Source: Bacillota bacterium (GTDB lineage: Bacteria; Bacillota; Sulfobacillia; RBS10-35; JAJYVN01). Taken from it: DNA of 6,720 nt. The notes below the pieces were generated by a model, which did no database searches, was not told where the DNA came from, and saw nothing but the letters and a program-made list of their open reading frames with translations. The position numbers and the translations under genes were made by a program. The DNA lies in contig JAKAUG010000175.1 of assembly GCA_021827805.1 (NCBI GenBank), positions 1 to 6,720 on the forward strand, read 5' to 3'. The first letter of the stretch is position 1; each line of letters begins with the position of its first letter. Of the stretch, positions 1-6,320 are shown piece after piece.

Positions 1-390
1 GGTCGTGGCGACCCTGTGGCGAACCTGCCGGTCGAAGGCCGTCCAGCTCTGGCCATGCGCGCGTGGGCGGCGGAGATCGCACGGCCCGGAGAGGCCATCC
101 CTCCGAGCGCCGCCGAGCTGACGGTCCTGCGGATCCATGGGGGCAGCATCGCGTTCTGGCCTGGAGAGCCGCACGTGCGCCACGCTCTGGACCTGCCGCC
201 GGATTGCCTGGCGGTGGGCCACACCGGGGCCTCGCTGGGCTACATCCCGGACGAACAGGCGTATCCGCGCGGGGGCTACGAGGTGGATGTGGCCCACCGC
301 TACTACGGGTTTCCCTCCGCGCTGGCGCCGGAGGCAGGGCCGGCCCTGCGCGCGGCCACCGCTGAGATGCTTGCCGCACTGGGCCGGTAG
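1..390 (+). CDS. C-terminal part of a neutral/alkaline ceramidase-like protein (5' end outside window)
   Basis: The reading frame is open from base 1 to the TAG at 388-390, so the gene begins upstream. The GTG at 16 is probably an internal valine, because no ribosome binding site precedes it. The 129 visible residues resemble the end of the catalytic domain in bacterial proteins of the neutral/alkaline non-lysosomal ceramidase family. They show a strand-rich stretch ending in PGEPHVRHAL, then GASLGYIPDEQAYPRGGYEV (family pattern: glycine, GY-P, tyrosine, GGYE), then a final helix. Ceramidases of this family hydrolyse the amide bond of N-acylsphingosine. Many bacterial relatives are uncharacterised and may use other substrates. 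The zinc ligands and catalytic serine lie upstream and cannot be checked, so activity is unknown. The next gene on the same strand starts 245 bases later. The family call rests on the C-terminal pattern only and is moderately sure. Confidence 0.6.
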   Translation, partial: GRGDPVANLPVEGRPALAMRAWAAEIARPGEAIPPSAAELTVLRIHGGSIAFWPGEPHVRHALDLPPDCLAVGHTGASLGYIPDEQAYPRGGYEVDVAHRYYGFPSALAPEAGPALRAATAEMLAALGR

Positions 391-614
391 CCGGGGCCCT
401 GCGCGGTCCCGTCCACACTCCACACTCCCAAGCTTGCCTCGTCAGCAAGGCGCACGTGGTCGGGCCGGGTCCGAGCTGGCTGGCGCTTGGCGCGGCCGCA
501 GGAAGGACCGGGGCGTCTTTTGCCGAACCTGCATTCCCTGCGTGGGTTGCCCCGGCAGGCTCATGGTCACCGGAATGGGTTGCCGCGGATGGAGCCTGGG
601 TCGGAAGCCCTCGC

Positions 615-627
615 GGAGGGGGAGGGG
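615..627 (+). promoter_or_regulatory. Ribosome binding site that fixes the start of the solute-binding lipoprotein gene
   Basis: The purine run GGAGGGGGAGGGG ends 8 bases before ATG 636. That spacing supports ATG 636 over the start at 456 in the same frame. A GTG at 630 is possible but lies only 2 bases from the end of the run. The N-terminal signal peptide that follows independently supports a start near 636. Confidence 0.6.
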
Positions 628-635
628 CTGTGGCG

Positions 636-2864
636 ATGCGAGCAGGCGGGTCGGGCGCCATTGGGGGGCTGACCCGCCGACAGGTGTTGCGGGCCGGAGC
701 GGCGGCAGCGGTGGGCGGAGGGCTCTGGTTGGCGGGTTGCGCCCCGTCCAAGGGGTCTGCGGGGCCCACGGCCAACGGTCCCCATATCCACATCGTCCTG
801 ATGCCCTGGTCCGGCGTTCCCGGGGGAAATGGGCACACCGGACAGCAGTTGCTGCTGGAGGGCGCGCAGCACTGGTCCTCCCAGTACCGGAACGTCGATG
901 TGCACATCGAGCCCTTCACCGGCACCAGCGGCGTCGTGGACGCCATCCTGACCGGCCAGGGGCCCGATGTCTTCGAGGACTGGACGCTCGCCCCCTATTT
1001 TGAGGGGGACCTGGTCCTGCCCCTGGACGAGTACATGCGCCGAGACCAGGTGGATCCAAGCCTCTGGTCGCCGTCGCTGATGTCCACCTTCACCAGAAGC
1101 GAGGGCTTGCTGGCCCTGCCCGCATACACCAACGTGTATGGCATCACCGCCAATCTGTCCTACTTCGACAGCGCGGGCCTCGAGCGCCCCGATCCCAATT
1201 GGACGTACCAGGACCTGGTGCAGTTGGCGCCCAAGATCATGATGAAGAACAACGGCAGCGTCCGGCCGGGATTCGTGCTGGGGGTTTGGAGCAACTTCAT
1301 CGGCAACCGCACCTGGATCTACCAGGCCTTCGGCGGCAGTGTCATGGACAAGACCGGCGTGGTCAGCACCCTGGGGCTCCCCAACAGCCTGGCGGCAGGC
1401 CGCTGGGTCTATGACGACCTTCTCGTTCCCGGATACGCGCTGACGCAGAGCGCTGGCCCGGACCTTCCCAACAGCGTGCTGTTCACCATGGGCACCCAGG
1501 CGGTCCTCGGGGACGCGATGAACTACCAGAACTTCCAGTGGGACTACTACCCGATGCCGTACTTCCCGGTGAAGGGCGCAACCACGCCCCAGAGCGAGTG
1601 GCAGCGCGCCACCTACCAGACCGACGACGCGTACATGATCAGCAAGTCCACCAAGTACCCGGAGTACGCCTGGGACCTGTTGCGCTGGATCTGCGCGGAC
1701 ACCTGGTGGCAGCAGTATATGGTGAAGATCTTCCTGCTGGCTCCCTCCAGGCTCAGCCTGCTGGACTACTGGGTCTCGCAGCTGCAGTCGCGCGTGCCGC
1801 CGCTGAAGGACAAGTCTCTGCACTGGTTCGCTGACGCGGCCAAGGGCGGATGGGGCTTCCCCCAGCAGTACTACGCCTACGAGGACCCGCAGGCGGAGCA
1901 GGCGGTCACGCCCTTCCTGTCGCAGGTACAGAATGGCACGCTGAGCGTGGAGGCCGCGTTCCCGCAGATCGACCACGTGATCGACGCCCTCGAGCAGCAG
2001 GGACAGGTCCAGGCCGGACTCGTCGCCAAGGAGCGCAAGGCCGAGACGGCCATTGCCGCGGTGACGCCCAGTGCCACCGCCCACTACCCGGCGCCGGCCA
2101 CGGCCGGCCTCGGGCATCCCTCGAGCGACGCCAGCGCCTATGTCCAATCCTCGAACGGCACGTGGACGCTGCTCGGCGACGGTGCGGACCTGTCCGCATC
2201 CGAGGACGACGCGATCTTTGCCTGTCAGGCCGTCACGGATACGGAGGGCACCTGGACGTGCCAGGTGACGGCCCTGGCCAACGTCTCCGAAAGCCCGCAG
2301 CTGAGCAACAACGTCAAGGTCGGTCTGTTGGCCCGCGGCGACCTGTCGGACCTGGCCGCCGAGGTCGGGCTCGTGGTGACCGGGGCCTACGGTCTGTACC
2401 TTTTCATGCGCGGCAGCCCGACCGAGACCTCACTGGTGGACCACCGCTTCCTCTGGCCGAAGGGCGCGGATGGTACCGTGCAGCAGTTCACCACCGCACC
2501 CACCACGCCGGTGCCGAACTTCATCAGTCGACCCATCTGGCTGCGCCTCCAGCGCCAGGGGATCACATGGACGGCCTCCGCCTCGCTGGACGGCAAGACG
2601 TTCCAGACGATGGCCCAGCCGCTGACCGTCCCGGGTCTGGGCGGGGCCTGGATGGGTCTGGTGTGTTGCGCGCACAACAGCGACTTCGGCAACAGCGGGT
2701 ATATCCGGGCCAGCTTCGACAACCTGACCGGCTTCACGCCGGACCACAGCGTGCAGCTGGGGATGACGGGCGTGGCACCCGCCGCCGGTGCGGTCCCGTC
2801 GGACTGGGCGACCGCGTCGGTTGCCGCGACGGCTTCTCAGCAGTCCTCGTCCGCCTCGTCCTAG
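636..2864 (+). CDS. ABC transporter solute-binding lipoprotein (family 1 type) with C-terminal concanavalin A-like domain
   Basis: The 742-residue protein starts at ATG 636, behind a purine-rich ribosome binding site. Residues 1-35 form an export signal. It contains a twin-arginine-like motif TRRQVLR (13-19), an Ala/Gly-rich core and a lipobox LAGC with Cys35 as lipidation site. The mature protein should therefore be anchored outside the cytoplasmic membrane. Residues about 43-465 read as a family 1 extracellular solute-binding protein, with TGQGPDVF near 107-113, aromatic-rich segments and a late helix region. Such proteins usually capture sugars or glycan fragments for an ABC importer. Typical members end near 420-460 residues. 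Here a linker (about 465-500) leads to roughly 220 more residues, ending in a Ser/Ala-rich tail. The pattern PIWLRLQRQGITWTASASLD, then a WMGL segment and SFDNL, is that of DUF1349/concanavalin A-like beta-sandwiches. No permease or ATPase gene lies beside it, so its transporter must be elsewhere. The solute-binding and lipoprotein calls are firm; the ligand is unknown. Confidence 0.9.
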   Translation: MRAGGSGAIGGLTRRQVLRAGAAAAVGGGLWLAGCAPSKGSAGPTANGPHIHIVLMPWSGVPGGNGHTGQQLLLEGAQHWSSQYRNVDVHIEPFTGTSGVVDAILTGQGPDVFEDWTLAPYFEGDLVLPLDEYMRRDQVDPSLWSPSLMSTFTRSEGLLALPAYTNVYGITANLSYFDSAGLERPDPNWTYQDLVQLAPKIMMKNNGSVRPGFVLGVWSNFIGNRTWIYQAFGGSVMDKTGVVSTLGLPNSLAAGRWVYDDLLVPGYALTQSAGPDLPNSVLFTMGTQAVLGDAMNYQNFQWDYYPMPYFPVKGATTPQSEWQRATYQTDDAYMISKSTKYPEYAWDLLRWICADTWWQQYMVKIFLLAPSRLSLLDYWVSQLQSRVPPLKDKSLHWFADAAKGGWGFPQQYYAYEDPQAEQAVTPFLSQVQNGTLSVEAAFPQIDHVIDALEQQGQVQAGLVAKERKAETAIAAVTPSATAHYPAPATAGLGHPSSDASAYVQSSNGTWTLLGDGADLSASEDDAIFACQAVTDTEGTWTCQVTALANVSESPQLSNNVKVGLLARGDLSDLAAEVGLVVTGAYGLYLFMRGSPTETSLVDHRFLWPKGADGTVQQFTTAPTTPVPNFISRPIWLRLQRQGITWTASASLDGKTFQTMAQPLTVPGLGGAWMGLVCCAHNSDFGNSGYIRASFDNLTGFTPDHSVQLGMTGVAPAAGAVPSDWATASVAATASQQSSSASS

Positions 2865-2881
2865 GCCCTGGCCGTGGATCT

Positions 2882-2924
2882 GCCAGTGAGGGCGGCGCGC
2901 GTCTTGGGCGCCGCCCTCACTGGC
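2882..2924. terminator. Strong hairpin between convergent genes, probable bidirectional terminator
   Basis: Bases 2882-2898 (GCCAGTGAGGGCGGCGC) are perfectly complementary to 2908-2924, giving a 17-bp stem with a 9-base loop. It starts 17 bases after the stop of the lipoprotein gene and lies 36 bases beyond the stop of the opposing methyltransferase-glycosyltransferase gene. Neither strand has a T-run after the stem; the + strand continues with six G. It therefore resembles the U-less hairpins found at gene ends in GC-rich bacteria. A role in blocking read-through from both sides is inferred from position. Confidence 0.7.
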
Positions 2925-2959
2925 GGGGGGCAGGAGGACCACCGTGATCCCGCGTCTCC

Positions 2960-4636
2960 CTACCCCCGCGCCGACAGGGCGTTCTGCTGCGCATGGCGGT
3001 GCCCCGCCACGCGCAGCAGGGCCGGCTCGAGCGCGGCTGCGGCGGCGGCCCAGGCCATGGTCTCGGCCGTCTGCCGGCCGCGCAGCGCCAGCAACGCGCG
3101 GGCCCGCTCATCAGTGAGCAGGCGTGCCACGGCGGCCGCCAGCGAGTCGACATCCCCGGGTTCGGCCAGCAGGGCGTTGACCCCGGCCTGGGCGTAGCTG
3201 GAGATCCCTCCGCACTGGGTGGCCACCACGGGCACACCGGAGGCCATGGCCTCGAGCGGCGGCAGCCCGAAGCCCTCGTACCAGGAGGTGAACAGCAGCA
3301 GCGACGCGTCCCGGTAGTGGCCGGGCAGATCCCGCTGCGCCGGGTGGACGACGCAGTGCAGGGGGAAGGACACGCCGCGGACGGTGGGCGGGCTCTGGCA
3401 GATCCAGCGCACCTGGAAGCGGCACCCCTGGTCCCACGCGCGCTGCAGGACGCGGAGCGCGACATCGAATCCTTTGAAGCGCAGCCGGGGGTCGCCCACC
3501 AGGAGCACGGTGGGCCGTGCTGCGGGAGGACCCGGATGGAAGGCCTGTGCGTCGACGCCGGGCGGCACCACGATGCTGGTGCGTCCGTACCGGGTGTGCA
3601 GGATGGCCGCCACCACGGGGGAGACGGCAGCCAGGGCCACGGGTGAGCCGTAGGCCTGCTCAAGCTGACGCCTGGTGCCGGTCTGCTGCTCGGGGGGCAT
3701 CTCGCCGAACAGGGCCTCGTGCCCCTGCTCCCAGTACAGGACTGGCGCCGGCCCCGCGGCCAGTTCCGGCAACTGGCTCACCCAGCCCGCGAGAACCACG
3801 TCGCAGTGACCGAGGTGCGGGCCCCACGGCCGGTCCGGAGGCACCAGGACCGTCTCCGTGCCCACGGCGTCCGCCCAGGAAGGCAGGACAGGCTCCCCGG
3901 ACTGGCCGCGGTAGGCCAGGGTCACGCTGTGGCCACGTGCGCGCAGGGCGGTGCTCATGCCGAGCAGGGCCTTCATCCCGCCCGTCAGCCCGTGATGGGG
4001 CAGGGCCACGCCGATCCGGAGCGAACGGATGGGCTCCTCCACCGCATCCCAAACCGCATCCGCGGGGTTCGCCTGACGGGCGGTGCAGTGGGGGAAGATC
4101 TTGATCAGCTGCGCCCCGCCGTCCGGTGTGGGCACCGTGCTGTAGGCGGCGTCCAGGGATGCGAAGTTCAGGGCGGACCAGCGGCTCCGGTGCGTCTCGT
4201 GCACGTTCCCCAGGTAGGCGCCCTGGGTGGAGGGGAAGATGGGCGTCGAGACCACCACAGCCCGTCCGGCGTGGGCCAGCAGCCGCCGCAGGAGTTCCTG
4301 GCCCCGGTCCGGTTCGAGGTGTTCCAGGACATCCACCAGCAGGACCAGATCATAGACGGGCAGCCGGTCCAGAATGGTGCCGACCTCTCCGTAGTGCACG
4401 GTGTTGTACACGTGGTCGTGCACGGGGTTGCGGTAGCGGGCGCAGACCTCGATGCCGTCGATGCGCACGCGCCAGTCCCGTCGCTCGTAGCGGGCCGCGG
4501 CGACGTCCAGGGCTTCGCGGCACAGCAGCCCGTACTTTCCAAATCCCACCCCGACATCCAGGATGGAGGTGGGCTCTTCGACCAGCACGGCGTCCATGAT
4601 CTGCGAGATTGCCTGGTGGTAGCTGGTGGGCACCAT
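2960..4636 (-). CDS. Bifunctional SAM-dependent methyltransferase / GT4-family glycosyltransferase
   Basis: The protein is 558 residues long. Residues 1-205 are a class I methyltransferase. The SAM-binding glycine loop DVGVGFGKYG is at 27-36, an acidic residue ends the second strand (GIEV, 61-64) and DVLEHL is at 102-107. Residues 206-545 are a GT4 (GT-B fold) glycosyltransferase. Its N-terminal domain opens with GLTGGMKALLGMSTALRARG (216-235), and YWEQGHEALFG is at 301-311. The donor-binding half has VPPGVD (357-362), FKGF with Lys388, and the EX7E motif EGFGLPPLE with Glu454 and Glu462. GT4 enzymes transfer a sugar from a nucleotide-activated donor with retention. The fusion suggests that one polypeptide both extends and methylates a surface glycan. 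The start at 4636 (ATG) is chosen because the GGAGAGGGG run lies just upstream and the methyltransferase fold begins there. The next upstream start would overlap the preceding gene by 172 bases. The gene follows the GT2 gene by 29 bases and is probably co-transcribed with it. Substrates are unknown. Confidence 0.9.
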   Translation of the reverse strand: MVPTSYHQAISQIMDAVLVEEPTSILDVGVGFGKYGLLCREALDVAAARYERRDWRVRIDGIEVCARYRNPVHDHVYNTVHYGEVGTILDRLPVYDLVLLVDVLEHLEPDRGQELLRRLLAHAGRAVVVSTPIFPSTQGAYLGNVHETHRSRWSALNFASLDAAYSTVPTPDGGAQLIKIFPHCTARQANPADAVWDAVEEPIRSLRIGVALPHHGLTGGMKALLGMSTALRARGHSVTLAYRGQSGEPVLPSWADAVGTETVLVPPDRPWGPHLGHCDVVLAGWVSQLPELAAGPAPVLYWEQGHEALFGEMPPEQQTGTRRQLEQAYGSPVALAAVSPVVAAILHTRYGRTSIVVPPGVDAQAFHPGPPAARPTVLLVGDPRLRFKGFDVALRVLQRAWDQGCRFQVRWICQSPPTVRGVSFPLHCVVHPAQRDLPGHYRDASLLLFTSWYEGFGLPPLEAMASGVPVVATQCGGISSYAQAGVNALLAEPGDVDSLAAAVARLLTDERARALLALRGRQTAETMAWAAAAAALEPALLRVAGHRHAQQNALSARG

Positions 4637-4665
4637 CGCACCCCTCTCCGCGTCCTCTGTCGCCG

Positions 4666-5856
4666 TCAGACCGGGGAACCGACGGGCACGGGAGCGGGAA
4701 GGGCGCGCGCCGCGAGCAGCCGCTCGAGCCGCGCGCCGATGATCGGATCCGGCCACAGCCGCACCGACTCCCAATAGGCCGCCAGCGCTCGCTCCGTTTC
4801 GCCCATGTCCTCGCAGGCTCCGCCCACCACGGCCCATGCCGCCTGGGCGGACCGTCCGGAACGGAAGCCCCCGGAACGGGGCTGGTCCTGGAGCCCGATG
4901 CAGCGGAGGGCGCAGAAGAGGGCGTCTCTGGGCCGTCCGGCCCGCGCAAGCACATCCGCCCAGGCCAGCCAGGCATCCGGATGCGCGGGATGGTGGACCA
5001 CCAGCCGCCGGCAGTGCTCGTCCGCCTCCGCGAACAGCCCGAGCCGGCCCAGGGCTGTGGCCAGGTCGAGGGCACCGGGGAGGTGTTCCATCCCGCTCGC
5101 CCCCACGGCGGCCGCGAGGTGCGGCAGGGCCTCATCCCAGCGACCGACGGCGCCGAGTTGGTGGCCCAGGTGGAAGCGCAGATATGCGTCCCCTGGCGCG
5201 CGGGCCACCGCGGCCTCCAACAGGCGGAGGTTGCGGGCGTGCTTTTGCCGCCGCTGGAGCAGGTCGGGGATGTACCCCAGGTGCAGCAGTTCGACCAACT
5301 CGGTCGGCGCCCAGTGATGCCCGTCTGGTAGCAGCGGGTACTCGTGGATGCTGTGCACAAATCGCGCCCCCGGGACGCGGCGGAACAGCCGCGGCACCAG
5401 TTCGACCGCCAGCAGCCGCCCATCCTCGGAGGCCAGGCTGCGATTCCAGATGTGGTGGCCCGAGGCCGCGCCCTCCCGGAGCAGGAGGCGCAGGTCCCGG
5501 GCGGGTGCGGCGCTTCCGTCCGGGGCGCGAAGGCGTTCGTCGGCGTCGATGCTCAGCACCCAGGATCCCCGGGCCGCGGCCAGGGCCTCGTTGCGGGCCC
5601 AACCGAAGTCCTCGCGCCACGGGCGGGACAGCACGCGGGCCCCAACCTGGGCCGCCAACGCGGCTGTGCCATCCCTGGACCCGGTGTCCACGACCACGAT
5701 CTCGTCCGCCACGCCCGCGAGGCTTTCCAGGCACCCCGGCAGCAGGGAGGCCTCGTCCCGCACGATCAGGCAGGCCGTCAGCAGCGGTTGGCCCCTCGAG
5801 GGCGGCACGGTGGCCGGACCCAGGAGCCTCGATCCCCTGCTTCCTCCGTTGGTCAT
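4666..5856 (-). CDS. Family 2 glycosyltransferase with C-terminal TPR repeats
   Basis: The protein is 396 residues long. Residues about 25-200 form a GT-A, family 2 domain: LTACLIVRDEASLLPGCLES (26-45), DEIVVVDTGSRDGT (51-64), RNEAL (88-92), the metal/nucleotide-binding DADE (104-107) and HSIHE (168-172). From about 203 to 372 the chain turns helical. At least four TPR-like units are visible, for example around 222-256, 258-293, 295-322 and 339-371, with the usual small residues and PGDA/PAHPD linkers. GT2-TPR proteins of this layout are common in Gram-positive bacteria and some glycosylate peptides or proteins. The TPR part may hold the acceptor or a partner. The start ATG at 5856 follows GGAGG with a 7-base spacer. 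It is the first gene of a two-gene unit with the methyltransferase-GT4 gene. No flagellin, S-layer or peptide acceptor gene is in the window. The family call is firm, the acceptor unknown. Confidence 0.92.
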   Translation of the reverse strand: MTNGGSRGSRLLGPATVPPSRGQPLLTACLIVRDEASLLPGCLESLAGVADEIVVVDTGSRDGTAALAAQVGARVLSRPWREDFGWARNEALAAARGSWVLSIDADERLRAPDGSAAPARDLRLLLREGAASGHHIWNRSLASEDGRLLAVELVPRLFRRVPGARFVHSIHEYPLLPDGHHWAPTELVELLHLGYIPDLLQRRQKHARNLRLLEAAVARAPGDAYLRFHLGHQLGAVGRWDEALPHLAAAVGASGMEHLPGALDLATALGRLGLFAEADEHCRRLVVHHPAHPDAWLAWADVLARAGRPRDALFCALRCIGLQDQPRSGGFRSGRSAQAAWAVVGGACEDMGETERALAAYWESVRLWPDPIIGARLERLLAARALPAPVPVGSPV

Positions 5857-6097
5857 GGCGCTGCCTCCCCCCGTTCCATGTATCGGGGGGAGGCAGTCAG
5901 GCGTTGAGCCTGGGGAGCCCGGCCAGCAATCCCCTGCGCTGCTCGGCCTCCGCGCCCAGCAGCCCGAGCAGGCGGCGTGCGGCGAGGAGGAGATCTATGG
6001 CCCGATCTTGATCGCCTTGCAGGCGTTGGCCCAGGCCCTTGCCGCCAACGAGCAATTGGGGGCAAGCCGAGAGCCCATCACCATCACCGCCGGGTGA
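5855..6097 (+). CDS. Possible small hypothetical protein or 3' remnant of a + strand gene
   Basis: The frame from ATG 5855 to TGA 6095-6097 would encode 80 residues. I do not recognise the protein. From about 5921 to 6097 about seven of 58 codons end in A or T, a strong GC bias at third positions. The opposite strand in the aligned frame is weaker by this test. The encoded stretch is Gln/Ala/Leu-rich, likely helical (EEEIYGPILIALQALAQALA), and ends in ITITAG. A rho-independent terminator begins 17 bases after the stop, which fits a real + strand gene end. Against it, the only ATG overlaps the start of the divergent GT2 gene, no good ribosome binding site precedes it, and the first 20 codons look unlike protein. 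It may be the tail of a gene that lost its front, or chance. Confidence 0.3.
   Translation: MALPPPVPCIGGRQSGVEPGEPGQQSPALLGLRAQQPEQAACGEEEIYGPILIALQALAQALAANEQLGASREPITITAG
5861..5896 (-). promoter_or_regulatory. Hairpin that buries the ribosome binding site of the GT2-TPR gene
   Basis: Bases 5861-5873 and 5884-5896 are perfectly complementary over 13 bp with a 10-base loop. Read on the - strand, the second arm is CGGGGGGAGGCAG, which contains the ribosome binding site. It ends 4 bases before ATG 5856. The first arm, CTGCCTCCCCCCG, would therefore pair with it in the transcript. The loop contains an ATG (5879-5877) opening an 8-codon frame, whose TGA overlaps the GT2 start as ATGA (5856-5853). 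The pairing is seen directly; a role in limiting or coupling translation is inference. Confidence 0.5.
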
Positions 6098-6114
6098 GCG
6101 CCATCGGTTGTCTT

Positions 6115-6146
6115 GCCCCCGCTGGTAAGTCAGCGGGGGCTTTTCT
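6115..6146 (+). terminator. Rho-independent terminator, + strand
   Basis: GCCCCCGCTG (6115-6124) pairs perfectly with CAGCGGGGGC (6131-6140) around a 6-base loop, followed directly by TTTTCT. The T-run gives it + strand direction. No well-supported + strand gene lies just upstream; the nearest stop in a biased frame is at 6097. It implies a + strand transcript, either a small gene, a small RNA or a gene remnant. It also shields the DUF4338 region from upstream transcription. Confidence 0.8.
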
Positions 6147-6284
6147 GTACCCCAGGTGACGGGCCTTCTGTCGAATCCCCTTGGCGACACCAGCGGCGAG
6201 CGCTACCTGGTGGGGCGTCCGCGAAGTCTTGTCATCGAGGGAAGGGGAGGCGTGGAATAGGGAGGGAGGGGAACGGCTGTTGCC

Positions 6285-6314
6285 TGAACAAGCATTGGTA
6301 TGCGCCTGTAGGCT
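6285..6314 (+). promoter_or_regulatory. Candidate promoter for a leaderless DUF4338 transcript
   Basis: TGAACA (6285-6290) and TAGGCT (6309-6314) are 18 bases apart. They resemble -35 and -10 boxes, matching the TTGACA and TATAAT consensus at four and three of six positions. Only 6 bases separate the -10-like box from ATG 6321, and no ribosome binding site is present. This is the layout of leaderless genes in high-GC Gram-positives. The matches are weak and the gene it would serve is broken. Confidence 0.3.
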
Positions 6315-6320
6315 GGGTTC

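Noticed and set aside
432..448. Small inverted repeat CTTGC/GCAAG after the ceramidase-like gene as its terminator
   Set aside because: The stem is only 5 bp with no T-run, which is too weak to call. I see no other structure I would defend in the 391-614 gap.
456..635. 60-residue N-terminal extension of the solute-binding protein from a start at 456
   Set aside because: The extension looks like translated non-coding DNA. It would place the Tat/lipoprotein signal internally, and a good ribosome binding site lies before ATG 636.
567..2147. Long open frame on the - strand opposite the solute-binding protein gene (526 codons)
   Set aside because: Long antisense frames are normal opposite GC-rich genes. 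The + strand encodes a coherent signal peptide and fold, while this translation shows no family pattern.
4637..4837. 67-residue N-terminal extension of the methyltransferase-GT4 protein
   Set aside because: It overlaps the GT2-TPR coding end by 172 bases, is Arg/Gly-rich without family resemblance, and the methyltransferase fold begins at the ATG 4636.
4836..6011. 391-codon + strand frame opposite the GT2-TPR gene
   Set aside because: It is Arg/Pro/Gly-rich antisense translation without recognisable domains, while the - strand frame has every GT2 motif.
5853..6065. 70-codon - strand frame ending in ATGA overlap with the GT2 start, as a coupled upstream gene
   Set aside because: Its composition is Arg/Ala/Pro-rich without pattern. 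Only its last eight codons, starting in the hairpin loop, are kept as part of the regulatory finding.
6076..6088. CATCACCATCACC, resembling part of a His-tag or vector sequence
   Set aside because: It is only two repeats. In the codon-biased frame it reads Ile-Thr-Ile-Thr, and no other vector-like sequence is nearby.
6144..6174. - strand promoter-like pair (TCGACA, then TACAGA, spacing 19) upstream of the GT operon
   Set aside because: The -10 match is poor and the spacing long, and it overlaps the + strand terminator tail, so the resemblance is probably chance.
5897..6190. 97-codon - strand frame ending just before the hairpin, as a first gene of the GT operon
   Set aside because: Third-position GC is lower than first-position GC, the reverse of real genes here. 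It translates through the + strand terminator and has no recognisable start signal. The last 50 residues look somewhat protein-like, so it is not fully excluded.
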